DNA of 14,550 nucleotides from Gammaproteobacteria bacterium (lineage in GTDB: Bacteria > Pseudomonadota > Gammaproteobacteria > Natronospirales > REEB76). A program made the position numbers and the translations under genes. Below the pieces are notes generated by a model, which had not been told where the DNA came from, searched no databases, and saw only the letters and a list, made by a program, of their open reading frames with translations. The stretch covers positions 1 to 14,550 of the forward strand of contig DAHVFI010000369.1 of the NCBI GenBank assembly GCA_027317045.1, read 5' to 3'. This document shows positions 6,761-14,030 of the stretch, piece by piece (position 1 is the stretch's first letter; each line of letters begins with the position of its first letter).

Positions 6761-7255
6761 ATGGAAACCAAAAGCCACCTGAACCGTACCGTACAGAAGC
6801 TCGACCGCCTGTCCCCAAGGCTGCGCTGGTGGCTTCTGACTTGGGCATTCGGCCGCTCGGTGCGGTTCATGCGCACCGGTGGAGTGCGTTTCGAGGATCT
6901 GACGGAGGAACGCGCCTTGCTGCACATTCCGAATCGAAAGCGTGTACAGAACCATATCGGGTCAGTACATGCCACCGCCATGGCGTTGCTGGCGGAAACC
7001 GCCAGCGGCGCGGTATTGGGCATGAATGTGCCGGATGATCGACTGCCGCTGCTGAAAAATATGCAGGTGGATTATCTGAAGCGCGCCAAGGGCGATCTAC
7101 GCGCGGAAGCCACCCTCGACGCAGCGGCACGCACCCGCATCCGGGAGGAAGAAAAAGGCGAGATCGTGGTGCCGGTAAAGGTCACGGACGAGAGCGGTGA
7201 ACAACCGATCCAGTGCCGCATGCTCTGGGCCTGGGTTCCAAAACACCGGAGATGA
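6761..7255 (+). CDS. DUF4442 hotdog-fold thioesterase-like protein
   Basis: A 164-aa cytoplasmic protein resembling the DUF4442 / acyl-CoA-thioesterase-like hotdog family. The segment NRKRVQNHIGSVHATAMALL, then AETASG (about 58-82), is the characteristic central helix with Asn64/His65, and LLKNMQVDYLKRAKGDLRA (98-116) forms the following strands. Members are usually annotated by domain only; substrate is unknown. No clear ribosome site precedes ATG 6761, but the alignment-like start (short helix, then RLSPRLRWW) is reasonable. The macrodomain gene begins directly after its stop, so the two are probably an operon. An acyl-group hydrolase beside an enzyme removing acyl groups from ADP-ribose is suggestive, but any joint function is inference. 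Confidence 0.85.
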   Translation: METKSHLNRTVQKLDRLSPRLRWWLLTWAFGRSVRFMRTGGVRFEDLTEERALLHIPNRKRVQNHIGSVHATAMALLAETASGAVLGMNVPDDRLPLLKNMQVDYLKRAKGDLRAEATLDAAARTRIREEEKGEIVVPVKVTDESGEQPIQCRMLWAWVPKHRR

Positions 7256-7771
7256 ATGCCTGTGATCAAGGTCATCCAATACGACATCACCGCTCTGGAC
7301 GTGGACATCATCGTCAACGCGGCGAATACCACGCTTCTGGGAGGCGGCGGCGTGGACGGCGCCATCCAGCGCGCGGCAGGACCGGAGCTGCTGGAGGCTT
7401 GCAGGAAGCTGGGTGGCTGCCCCACCGGTGAAGCGCGCATCACGCCCGGCTTCCGATTGCAGGCCAAGTGGGTGATTCATGCTGTGGGACCGGTATGGAG
7501 CGGCGGCCGCCGCGGTGAACCGCAGTTATTGGAAAGCTGCTACCGAAGCGCCTTCCGCCTGGCGAAAGACGCCAAAGCCCGCAGCATCGCATTTCCCTGT
7601 ATCAGCACCGGCGTATACCGCTATCCCAAAGAAGACGCCGCACGCATCGCCCTTAGGGTGATGCGTGAGAACGACAAGGATTTCCGCAGTGTTGTGGCCT
7701 GCTGCTTCGATGCCGAGAACGCGGCAATCTACCGCAAGCTGCTCGGTTCAACAGCCAAGGAAGACGAGTGA
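7256..7771 (+). CDS. ymdB: macrodomain protein, O-acetyl-ADP-ribose deacetylase type (YmdB-like)
   Basis: A single macrodomain of 171 aa. In E. coli YmdB this fold hydrolyses O-acetyl-ADP-ribose, the by-product of sirtuin deacetylation, and related members remove ADP-ribose from proteins. Core motifs are present: DIIVNAANTTLLGGGGVDGA (17-36, with Asn21/Asn24 and the catalytic Asp34), GEARITPGF, HAVGPVW (75-81) and the phosphate-loop FPCISTGVYRYP (113-124). Length is typical. ATG 7256 follows the stop of the preceding gene directly, with CGGAG just upstream, so the two are probably translationally coupled. Symbol is by family resemblance; whether it acts on OAADPr or ADP-ribosylated protein cannot be read from sequence. 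Confidence 0.93.
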   Translation: MPVIKVIQYDITALDVDIIVNAANTTLLGGGGVDGAIQRAAGPELLEACRKLGGCPTGEARITPGFRLQAKWVIHAVGPVWSGGRRGEPQLLESCYRSAFRLAKDAKARSIAFPCISTGVYRYPKEDAARIALRVMRENDKDFRSVVACCFDAENAAIYRKLLGSTAKEDE

Positions 7772-7774
7772 TGT

Positions 7775-7807
7775 GCAGGTTGGAGTGAGCGTAGCGAACT
7801 CCAACAA
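7775..7807. repeat. hairpin repeat copy 1 (GGTTGGAGT...ACTCCAACAA)
   Basis: An inverted repeat: GTTGGAGT pairs with ACTCCAAC across GAGCGTAGCGA. It belongs to the widespread small-palindrome family whose consensus I know as GTAGGTTGGG-N-GCGAAGCGA-N-CCCAACA, found in intergenic DNA of many bacteria. It lies four bases past the macrodomain stop. Confidence 0.75.
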
Positions 7808-7815
7808 CAGAGGAG

Positions 7816-7836
7816 AGGGTGAGCCTTATGAACCCT
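7816..7836. repeat. decayed middle hairpin (AGGGT...ACCCT)
   Basis: A five-base stem AGGGT/ACCCT around GAGCCTTATGA. It matches the loop layout of the flanking copies (GGGTGAGC...GAACCC), so it is probably a worn third copy. It is too short to be certain on its own. Confidence 0.4.
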
Positions 7837-7847
7837 GAAAAACGGAT

Positions 7848-7882
7848 GCGTAGGTTGGGGCGAACTTTGTGAACCCCAACAA
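7848..7882. repeat. hairpin repeat copy 2 (GTAGGTTGGGG...CCCCAACAA)
   Basis: The best-preserved copy: GTTGGGG pairs with CCCCAAC around CGAACTTTGTGAA, flanked by GCGTAG and AA as in the common family. It ends three bases before the stop of the convergent oxidase gene, so it lies in the 3' untranslated region of both neighbours. It could serve as a transcript-end or mRNA-stabilising hairpin. Confidence 0.75.
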
Positions 7883-7885
7883 TAA

Positions 7886-9301
7886 TCAGTTTTTCGGCAG
7901 CAATTTCCCCGGATTCAGTAAGCCCTTGGGATCAAACTGCTGTTTGATGCGCCGCATCAGTTCGAGTTGCACCGCATTGAATTCCAGCGCCATGAACGGG
8001 CGTTTCTCCAGTCCCACGCCGTGCTCGCCGGAAAGCGTGCCGTCCAGCGATAGGACCAACTGGAAGATTTCGTTCAAACAGGGCTCGGCGTTTTTCATCT
8101 GTTCTTGGTTATCCGGATCCACCAGCAAGTTGACGTGGATGTTGCCGTTGCCGGCATGGCCGAAGTTGACGTTGGTGATGCCGTGTTGTTTTGAGATTTG
8201 CTGAAGGCGCGTAATCAGTTCCGCCATGCGCGATACCGGTACGGCGATGTCCTCGTTGATTTTTTTCGGCGCGATCTTGCGCAGTGCGGGCGAGAGCGCC
8301 TTGCGTGCGGCCCATAGGGCCTCGGCTTCCTGCTGGTCCCGCGCCATGCGCAGTTCCACCAGTCCTTCGCCGCGAGCGGCCGCTTCGACGGCTGCAACGC
8401 CGCTCCCAATCTGGGAAGCGAGGCCGTCCACCTCGATCAGCAGTAGGGCGCCGGCGTTGCGGGGCAGATCCGTCCGGGCATAATTACGGATCATTTCGAT
8501 AGAGGCGTGATCCATGAATTCCAGCGCGCAGGGGGTGACCGGCTGCGCCATAATGCGGGATACGGCGGCGGCGGCGGCGCTCATGTCGGCATAGACCGCG
8601 CGCAGCGTCTGCACGGTTTCAGGTTTGGGTGTGAGCCGGAGCGTGGCCTCGGTAATGACGGCGAGCGTGCCTTCGGAGCCGATAATGAGGCGCGTCAGGT
8701 CATAACCCATGACGCCCTTGCTGGTAAATACCCCGGTACGCAGTTCCTCGCCACTCCCGGTTACGATGCGCAATCCCAGCACGTTATCCCGCGGCGTGCC
8801 GTATTTGACGCTGCTGGGTCCGCCGGCATTGCAGGCCAGGTTGCCACCCACGGTGGAATAGGCGGCGGAAGTCGGTGCCGGCCCCCAGAAGAAGCCGGCG
8901 GCGCCCGCAGCTTCCTGGGCCGCGCTGTTGGTGATGCCGGTTTCCACCACCATGAGACGGTCTTCGGGACTGAAACGCAGCACCCGCTGCATGCGTTCAA
9001 GGGCCAGTACCAGACCGCCGGCGACAGGTACAGCCGAACCGGTGGTGCTGCTGCCGAGACCACGGGCCAACAGCGGCACACTGAACTCGTTGCACAAGCG
9101 CACGCAAGCGCGCACCTCGTCATGGCAGGCGGGAAAGGCCACCGCTTCCGGTTGCGCCTGACGGCGGCTATTGTCGTAACTGTAGGGCCAACGATCGGCC
9201 GGGTCGGTGAATAAATCTTCGGATCCGACGATCTGTGCAAGTCGGCTGAGAAATTCGGCAGCCAGTTTTGAAGTGCTGATCACGGGTTCAGCGTGCTCCA
9301 C
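7886..9301 (-). CDS. FAD-linked oxidase, GlcD / D-lactate dehydrogenase-like
   Basis: A 471-aa flavoenzyme of the VAO/PCMH family, similar to glycolate oxidase subunit GlcD and D-2-hydroxyacid dehydrogenases. The FAD-binding domain (about 48-225) shows ARGLGSSTTGSAVPVAGG, PAPTSAAYSTVGGNLACNAG and MGYDLTRLIIGSEGTLAVIT. The C-terminal substrate domain shows GHAGNGNIHVN (381-391) and SGEHGVGLEKRPFM (424-437), which hold the usual metal/substrate histidines. It closes with LLNPGKLLPKN. It has no membrane segment or 4Fe-4S domain. The substrate is probably a D-2-hydroxyacid (D-lactate, glycolate or D-2-hydroxyglutarate). The start used is GTG 9301, overlapping diaA by 14 bases without a ribosome site; GTG 9283, after GGTGGAG, is an alternative. 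Confidence 0.9.
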   Translation of the reverse strand: MEHAEPVISTSKLAAEFLSRLAQIVGSEDLFTDPADRWPYSYDNSRRQAQPEAVAFPACHDEVRACVRLCNEFSVPLLARGLGSSTTGSAVPVAGGLVLALERMQRVLRFSPEDRLMVVETGITNSAAQEAAGAAGFFWGPAPTSAAYSTVGGNLACNAGGPSSVKYGTPRDNVLGLRIVTGSGEELRTGVFTSKGVMGYDLTRLIIGSEGTLAVITEATLRLTPKPETVQTLRAVYADMSAAAAAVSRIMAQPVTPCALEFMDHASIEMIRNYARTDLPRNAGALLLIEVDGLASQIGSGVAAVEAAARGEGLVELRMARDQQEAEALWAARKALSPALRKIAPKKINEDIAVPVSRMAELITRLQQISKQHGITNVNFGHAGNGNIHVNLLVDPDNQEQMKNAEPCLNEIFQLVLSLDGTLSGEHGVGLEKRPFMALEFNAVQLELMRRIKQQFDPKGLLNPGKLLPKN

Positions 9302-9881
9302 CGAACAATTGTTCGTCGATCAGGTCGCACAGACAATGCAGCACCAGCAGGTGTACCTCCTGGATCCGCGCTGTGACATTAGCCGGTACCCGGATTTCTA
9401 CGTCGGGTGCGTTCAATAACTGCGCCATCTTGCCGCCGTCGCGACCGGTCAGCGCCACGATATGCACGCCTTTCACGTGCGCTGTATCCATGGCGCGCAT
9501 CACGTTGGCTGAGTTGCCGCTGGTGGAGATCGCCAGCAACACGTCACCGGGCTGCCCCAGTGCGCGCACCTGTTTCGAGAATACCTCATTGTATTCATAA
9601 TCGTTTGAGATCGAAGTAAGGGTTGAGGTATCGGTGGTAAGCGCGATCCCGGCGAGCGGCGCGCGTTCCCGCTCGAAACGGTTGAGCAATTCCGCGGAAA
9701 AATGCTGCGAATCCGCCGCCGAGCCGCCGTTGCCGCAGCTCATGATTTTACAGTGGGTTCTCAGGGCTTTTGCCATGAGTTGAGCGGCACTCACGATGGG
9801 CGGCACCAGGGTTTGCAGCGCCGCCTGTTTGGTCGCAATGCTGTCGTTGAAAAGCCGGGTGACGCGGGCATTCATATTCAT
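9288..9881 (-). CDS. diaA: SIS-domain protein DiaA (phosphoheptose isomerase-like)
   Basis: A 197-aa SIS-domain protein. In E. coli DiaA forms tetramers that bind several DnaA molecules and promote timely replication initiation. The sugar-phosphate-binding fold is clear: CGNGGSAADSQHFSAEL (49-65), ALTTDTSTLTSISNDY (80-95), ISTSGNSANV (118-127) and VTARIQEVHLLVLHCLCDLI (169-188). GmhA (sedoheptulose-7-phosphate isomerase) is the main alternative, since the motifs are shared. The neighbours lpoA-yraN and rsmI are those of DiaA/YraO in enterics and Pseudomonas, which favours DiaA. The start is ATG 9881, because GAGGAA lies five bases upstream; a TTG at 9896 would put that site inside the gene. 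Confidence 0.85.
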   Translation of the reverse strand: MNMNARVTRLFNDSIATKQAALQTLVPPIVSAAQLMAKALRTHCKIMSCGNGGSAADSQHFSAELLNRFERERAPLAGIALTTDTSTLTSISNDYEYNEVFSKQVRALGQPGDVLLAISTSGNSANVMRAMDTAHVKGVHIVALTGRDGGKMAQLLNAPDVEIRVPANVTARIQEVHLLVLHCLCDLIDEQLFGGAR

Positions 9882-9886
9882 GTGTG

Positions 9887-9892
9887 TTCCTC
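9887..9892 (-). promoter_or_regulatory. ribosome binding site of diaA
   Basis: GAGGAA on the minus strand, five bases before ATG 9881. It decides the diaA start against the upstream TTG, and lies right after the yraN stop. Confidence 0.7.
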
Positions 9893-9896
9893 GCAA

Positions 9897-10271
9897 CTAA
9901 TCAGCACGAAAAGCATCTTTGATCCAATCAGTTTGGGTTTTTCCATCGGCGCTTTCGCTGACAGCGACCACATCAAAGCGCAGCGGTTGGCGGCGGTAAC
10001 GGGCATCCTGCTGCAAAAAGTGCTGGGCTGCATGCCGCAGTTTTTGTTGTTTACGTGCATTCACGGATTCGGCGCCGCCGCCGAATCCGCGCTCACGACG
10101 AAAGCGCACCTCTACCATCACCAATGTCTCACCGTCGAGCATCACCAGATCTAATTCACCCTGCGGACAGCGGTAATTACGTACCATCAGCCGCAAACCC
10201 TTGGCGGTAAGTGTGGCAAGCGCCAAATCTTCGGCGTGCCGGCCACTGGCGAGATGCGGTGCGAGGTTCAC
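9897..10271 (-). CDS. yraN: YraN family (UPF0102) nuclease-fold protein
   Basis: A 124-aa member of the UPF0102/YraN family, which has a restriction-endonuclease-like fold and no firmly established role. Visible family signatures are GRHAEDLALATL (10-21), RNYRCPQGELDLVM (31-44) and MVEVRFRRERGFGG (52-65), which supply the acidic/basic set (Glu39, Asp41, Glu54, Arg56) typical of the fold. SVNARKQQKL follows, with LRFDVVAV near the end. The start is GTG 10271, whose GTGA overlaps the lpoA stop. Upstream in-frame codons lie inside lpoA and do not resemble the family. Tight overlap suggests coupled translation with lpoA. Confidence 0.9.
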   Translation of the reverse strand: MNLAPHLASGRHAEDLALATLTAKGLRLMVRNYRCPQGELDLVMLDGETLVMVEVRFRRERGFGGGAESVNARKQQKLRHAAQHFLQQDARYRRQPLRFDVVAVSESADGKTQTDWIKDAFRAD

Positions 10272-12178
10272 GGCGCCGGGTAGGCTGCGGCCGCCACCGG
10301 CGTGGGTAACAGGGAAGCGGGCGCGAGCACTACCGGTACACCATTCTTGAAGCTGGCCCAATCCAGTTGGCGATGGATGCGGCTAGCGCTGTCCATCGTC
10401 AGCAGTCCCGTCATGCCTTGTACCGGGATGCTGAATCCCTTGCCTTTGAAGAGCAATGGCACCAGTCGCCAGGCATCAAACCCCAAGGCATACAACCGGC
10501 TGTTTTCGGAAAAACTATTGGGCCACAGAGTCGCAACGGTCTTGCTGGTGGCCGCTGCTGCGCCGCTGGTTTCCAGGGTCCAGGGCATGTCATCGAACGT
10601 GATACCGTCCAAATCCGGATCCGCCGGGTCGCCGGGCTGGTACACCTGGGAGATGGAATACACCGGCACATTGATGGCGTGGTAGAACTGCAACTGTGGT
10701 CGGATCAGTTTGGCGTCATTGGCGTGCGCCGCCAGGAATATGAACTGGATGTCCTGGCGGCGGCGTGGCTCGAATTGCAAGCGTGTGCCGAGCAAACCGG
10801 CTAGCTGGTTTTCACGATATTGGCTCTGGTCCAGGTTGAGCAAACGCGTGATGGATACGGAAAAATCGCTGGCGTTCGGTGGATAGGACTGGGTGCCGAG
10901 CAGGGTGCCGCCCAGTTGTGAGAAGCGCGCGGAAAAAGCGTTGAGCACCCGTGAGCCCCAATCACCCTGCGGTACCAATGCCACGCCGCGATTCAATCCT
11001 GCTGCGATCAAACGGTCCGCGACCTGCGCCGCTTCATCTTCCGGGGGCAGGCCGAATTGGAACAGCCCCGGGGGTGCGGTTTGACCAGGGTCGAGGGAGT
11101 TGAGGGCCAGCACCGGGGCCGGCAATGATCCCAATGCGGCGATGCCGCTGACGGCGTCTTTGATGAGTGGCCCCACTACCATGTCGGTGCCCGCGGCCAC
11201 GGCTTGCCGGTAAGCGGTCTGCGCACCGACGGCGCTGCCGCCGGTATCATAGAACGTAACCATCGGCGCGCTGCCATTGTTTGATAACTGGAAATAGGCG
11301 GTGAACAATCCATCTCGTATTGCATCGGCGGCGGATTGATAGGGACCCGATAATGGTAACAGCACGGCCACGCGTGTCGGATAGGTCATGAAGGCTTTTT
11401 GTTTGGCGATCAGATCTGGAACGATATCCTGATTGGCCGGATGATCGGGATATTCCACTTGCCAGGCTTGCAGTTGTTTCAGCAGATTTTGCGGCTGCTG
11501 CCAGATGTTGCTGGCAAGGTTGCCGAGCAGCAACCAACCGCGCACCGTCGATGAAATGGTTTTCGGTAACGCCAGGAGATTGAATGCTGCGTGGCTCTGG
11601 GTCACTAACGCCCAGATGCGTTGGTGGTTGTCGTGGATGGCGGTACTGTTGTTGCCGAGATAGGCTTCACGTTCACTCAAGTCTTCCACGGCCGCCAGGG
11701 TCTCATCGAGGGCTACATACACCTGCGCACGCAGCAGCAGGGTTCGTGCTTTCAACTCATCGGGAAGAGGCGCCAGCGGAAAGTTCAAATGCTTGAGTGC
11801 GGCTTGGGGTTGTTGCGCGGCGAAGTCCAGATTTGCCTTCAGCAATTCAACCCGTGCGTTGAGTGCGGGATATAAGTTTTGTTCCCGTACTTGGCCCAGC
11901 AGTTGCCAGGCATTCTGGCTTTGGCGGGCCTGCCACCAGGCTTCCGCCGCACTCACCAGATATTCGTTGCGTTGTTCGCCCTGGGCAGTAGCCGCCAGAG
12001 TTGCATAGATTTGGGCGGCATCGGCGAATTTACCCTGCTGCTCCAACAGCATGGCCTGGGCGACCTTGCCTTGCGGGGTTTGTACTGATGGGGCAATGGC
12101 ACAGCCCGTCAATACACCCAGGAGCATAACCATCAGGCAACAGCGTCGGACTGAGATAGGTGCGGAATTGCCTTGCAT
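10268..12178 (-). CDS. lpoA: penicillin-binding protein activator LpoA (lipoprotein)
   Basis: An outer-membrane lipoprotein (636 aa; E. coli LpoA is 678) that in E. coli reaches through the peptidoglycan to stimulate PBP1A. A lipoprotein signal peptide is visible with lipobox LTGC, so Cys26 becomes the lipidated N-terminus. The N-terminal half is helical and TPR-like (about 40-250, with MLLEQQGKFADAAQIYATLA and EAWWQARQSQNAWQLL). The C-terminal half has the periplasmic-binding-protein fold, beginning at TRVAVLLPLSGPYQSAADA and including VGPLIKDAVSGI and ALVPQGDWG. The tail is Ala/Pro-rich. ATG 12178 has GGAAG nine bases upstream; ATG 12133 is a less likely start. It diverges from rsmI and is first of the lpoA-yraN-diaA run. 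Confidence 0.92.
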   Translation of the reverse strand: MQGNSAPISVRRCCLMVMLLGVLTGCAIAPSVQTPQGKVAQAMLLEQQGKFADAAQIYATLAATAQGEQRNEYLVSAAEAWWQARQSQNAWQLLGQVREQNLYPALNARVELLKANLDFAAQQPQAALKHLNFPLAPLPDELKARTLLLRAQVYVALDETLAAVEDLSEREAYLGNNSTAIHDNHQRIWALVTQSHAAFNLLALPKTISSTVRGWLLLGNLASNIWQQPQNLLKQLQAWQVEYPDHPANQDIVPDLIAKQKAFMTYPTRVAVLLPLSGPYQSAADAIRDGLFTAYFQLSNNGSAPMVTFYDTGGSAVGAQTAYRQAVAAGTDMVVGPLIKDAVSGIAALGSLPAPVLALNSLDPGQTAPPGLFQFGLPPEDEAAQVADRLIAAGLNRGVALVPQGDWGSRVLNAFSARFSQLGGTLLGTQSYPPNASDFSVSITRLLNLDQSQYRENQLAGLLGTRLQFEPRRRQDIQFIFLAAHANDAKLIRPQLQFYHAINVPVYSISQVYQPGDPADPDLDGITFDDMPWTLETSGAAAATSKTVATLWPNSFSENSRLYALGFDAWRLVPLLFKGKGFSIPVQGMTGLLTMDSASRIHRQLDWASFKNGVPVVLAPASLLPTPVAAAAYPAP

Positions 12179-12258
12179 GGGTTTTGGCTTCCGGTGCAGG
12201 ATGGGCGGTGCCTAATCATACCTTTACGAGCGGCTCACGGGAAAACCACGGGGGTAGT

Positions 12259-13110
12259 ATGACGGAACGCAGCCGGGGGGTGCTGTATGTGGTGGCCACA
12301 CCCATCGGAAACCTCGAGGATCTTTCGCCGCGGGCGCAACGTACTCTGGCCGAGGTCGAACTGATTGCCGCCGAGGACACGCGCCATACGGCCGTGCTAC
12401 TTAATCACTTCAGGATTCGCACGCCGATGGCCGCGCTGCATGACTATAATGAGATGCAACGGACTCCTACGCTGGTTACAAAGCTACTGGCGGGCGATTC
12501 GCTGGCGCTGGTGTCGGATGCCGGCACGCCACTCATCAGTGATCCGGGTTTTAACTTGGTGCGCGCCGCCCGGGCCGCCGGCATCCGTGTGATACCCATA
12601 CCGGGCGCCTGCGCATTGATAGCGGCTTTATCCGTGAGCGGTCTACCCACGGATCGTTTCGTGTTCGAGGGATTTCTGCCGCCAAAAACGGCGGCCAGGT
12701 GCCTCCGCCTTGGGCAATTGCAATCGGAAACCCGCACTTTGGTGTTTTACGAGGCAGTGCATCGTCTGACGGAATCCTTGAGCGACATGCTGCAGGTGTT
12801 CGGTGGCGAACGGCGGGCCGTGATTGCGCGCGAATTGACCAAGCTGCATGAAAGTGTCCATCAAGACACACTCGCCGCGCTTTTAGCCTGGGCGGATTCA
12901 GACAGTCACGCACAGAAGGGTGAGGTGGTGGTACTGATAGCTGGTCTTGCGGCGAAAAACACTGCTATGGAAACCGACAAAATATTAACCGTTTTGCTGG
13001 AAGAATTGCCAGTTAAACAAGCGGCGGCATTGGCAGCCAAGCTGACAGGCGGAAAACGCAACGCCATTTATCAGCGCGCTTTGGAAATTTGCAAATTACC
13101 GAACATTTGA
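12259..13110 (+). CDS. rsmI: 16S rRNA (cytidine(1402)-2'-O)-methyltransferase RsmI
   Basis: Methylates the 2'-OH of C1402 in the decoding centre of 16S rRNA using SAM. The 283-aa protein shows the tetrapyrrole-methylase fold: LYVVATPIGNLEDLSPRA (9-26), AAEDTRHTAVLL (37-48), ALVSDAGTPLISDPGF (83-98), PIPGACALIAALSVSGLP (113-130), EGFLPPK (137-143) and FYEAVHRL (163-170), with AVIARELTKLHE (187-198). The C-terminal helical domain (ALAAKLTGGKRNAIYQRAL) is complete. The start is ATG 12259, which places LYVVATPIGN at the usual distance. The longer frame from 12160 adds 33 residues that overlap lpoA and do not look like the family. The ribosome site is weak. It is normally found beside lpoA and near rnpB, as here. 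Confidence 0.95.
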   Translation: MTERSRGVLYVVATPIGNLEDLSPRAQRTLAEVELIAAEDTRHTAVLLNHFRIRTPMAALHDYNEMQRTPTLVTKLLAGDSLALVSDAGTPLISDPGFNLVRAARAAGIRVIPIPGACALIAALSVSGLPTDRFVFEGFLPPKTAARCLRLGQLQSETRTLVFYEAVHRLTESLSDMLQVFGGERRAVIARELTKLHESVHQDTLAALLAWADSDSHAQKGEVVVLIAGLAAKNTAMETDKILTVLLEELPVKQAAALAAKLTGGKRNAIYQRALEICKLPNI

Positions 13111-13119
13111 TTTCAGGAT

Positions 13120-13596
13120 TTAAACGCCGCGTCCATAAAGAAAGAACTCTGCATCCGAACCGTCCTTATAGTGCGCCAGCGGGTAACGGCTGGGCACCTG
13201 TTCCAGCAGCGTCCAAGCCGGGAAAGATTCAGCCACTTGGCGGCTGAACTGCCGATGCCGCACATGAGGTAATGTGCTCATGGGGCGGGAGTCTTGATTT
13301 GTCGAATAGATGAGTACCAAGCGCTCAGCAGCGCTAAAGAGGTTCCGCAGATATTGCACAAACACGGCGTCTTCAACCAGGTGGAAGATCACATCGAGTG
13401 ACATGGACATTTCCGCCCGGATACCGAGCGCGGGATCCAGATCCCGTTGTGCGTCATATATCGCGAAACGCTTGCGGTTGTCGTCGTTGAATTTCCGCCG
13501 GCAGCAGGCTATCGCCGTGGCGGATACATCCAGTCCGAGATAATCAGGATGCTTGAGAAAGCCGCGTGCAGTATGCCTGTATCCTTGGGCGGCCCG
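13120..13596 (-). pseudogene. class I SAM-dependent methyltransferase, N-terminus missing
   Basis: Reading the minus strand from the TAG at 13597-13599 gives an open frame of 158 residues ending at TAA 13120-13122. It carries the second half of a Rossmann-type methyltransferase: HPDYLGLDVSATAIACCRRK (about 16-35), then SMSLDVIFHLVEDAVF, LIYSTNQD and a normal-looking end EFFLYGRGV. The glycine-rich SAM loop that should precede DYLGLDVS is absent, and no start codon lies before the internal ATG at 13410. The frame is cut off about 30 bp from the rnpB promoter. I could not find the missing part in another frame, though a worn GSGPP stretch exists in one. It is head-on to rsmI and probably non-functional; an internal start at 13410 would lose the whole SAM site. 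Confidence 0.75.
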
Positions 13597-13628
13597 CTAC
13601 CTTGGTGCGGCGATATCGGTTCACGGTG

Positions 13629-13657
13629 TTGTTTAACGCTACGACATTGCGTATCGT
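13629..13657 (+). promoter_or_regulatory. probable sigma70 promoter of rnpB
   Basis: TTGTTT at 13629-13634 and TATCGT at 13652-13657 are spaced 17 bp, and the mature P RNA 5' end at 13665 is seven bases downstream of the -10. Position and spacing fit, the hexamers are moderate. Confidence 0.5.
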
Positions 13658-13664
13658 TTGTGCC

Positions 13665-14027
13665 GGAGTCGGCCGGGCGGTCGCTGCGTTCGCGCAGAGG
13701 AAAGTCCGGGCTCCACAGGACAAGGTGCCAGGTAACGCCTGGGGGGCGCGAGCCCACGGACAGTGCCACAGAAAACATACCGCCGATGGCCTTCGGGCTC
13801 AGGTAAGGGTGAAAAGGTGCGGTAAGAGCGCACCGCGCGACGGGTAACCGGCCGCGGCACGGAAAACCCCACCCGGAGCAAGACCAAATAGGGGAGCAGC
13901 GGGCTTTGTCCCGCACATGCGGTCCGCATGGCTTCCGGGTAGGTCGCTTGAGGTGCGCGGTGACGCGCATCCCAGATGAATGGCTGTCCCTTGACAGAAC
14001 CCGGCTTACAGGCCGACTCCTTTCATT
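13665..14027 (+). ncRNA. rnpB: RNase P RNA component, bacterial class A
   Basis: Catalytic RNA that trims tRNA 5' leaders. Terminal helix P1 is perfect: GGAGTCGGCC (13665-13674) pairs with GGCCGACTCC (14011-14020). Conserved core pieces are in order: GAGGAAAGTCCGGGCTCC (13697-13714, P4 5' side), GTGCCAGGTAACGCCTGG, CAGGTAAGGGTGAAA, GTGCGGTAAGAGCGCACC, CCACCCGGAGCAAGACC with AAATAGGGG, and ACAGAACCCGGCTTA (13995-14009, P4 3' side). P3 is reduced to a five-bp stem with a TTCG loop (13684-13697); E. coli has a much longer one. The P15-P17 region shows two small hairpins (13899-13914 and 13916-13930). About 360 nt, a normal length. The exact 3' end is approximate. Open frames across it are not genes. 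Confidence 0.97.
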
Positions 14028-14030
14028 CCT

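Noticed and set aside
7775..7882. CRISPR array in the repeated gap
   Set aside because: Repeats are self-complementary hairpins differing in their stems, with no uniform spacers or identical direct repeats and no cas genes.
8507..9214. 235-codon plus-strand frame opposite the FAD-linked oxidase
   Set aside because: Glycine/alanine/histidine-rich shadow of a clear oxidase with all its family motifs on the other strand.
12160..12258. Upstream extension of rsmI by 33 codons
   Set aside because: It overlaps the lpoA start on the opposite strand and precedes the normal RsmI N-terminus, with no family similarity.
13509..13970. 153-codon minus-strand frame across rnpB
   Set aside because: It covers the RNase P RNA, whose conserved helices explain the sequence. 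A GSGPP stretch near its end hinted at the lost methyltransferase SAM loop but the residues before it do not fit.
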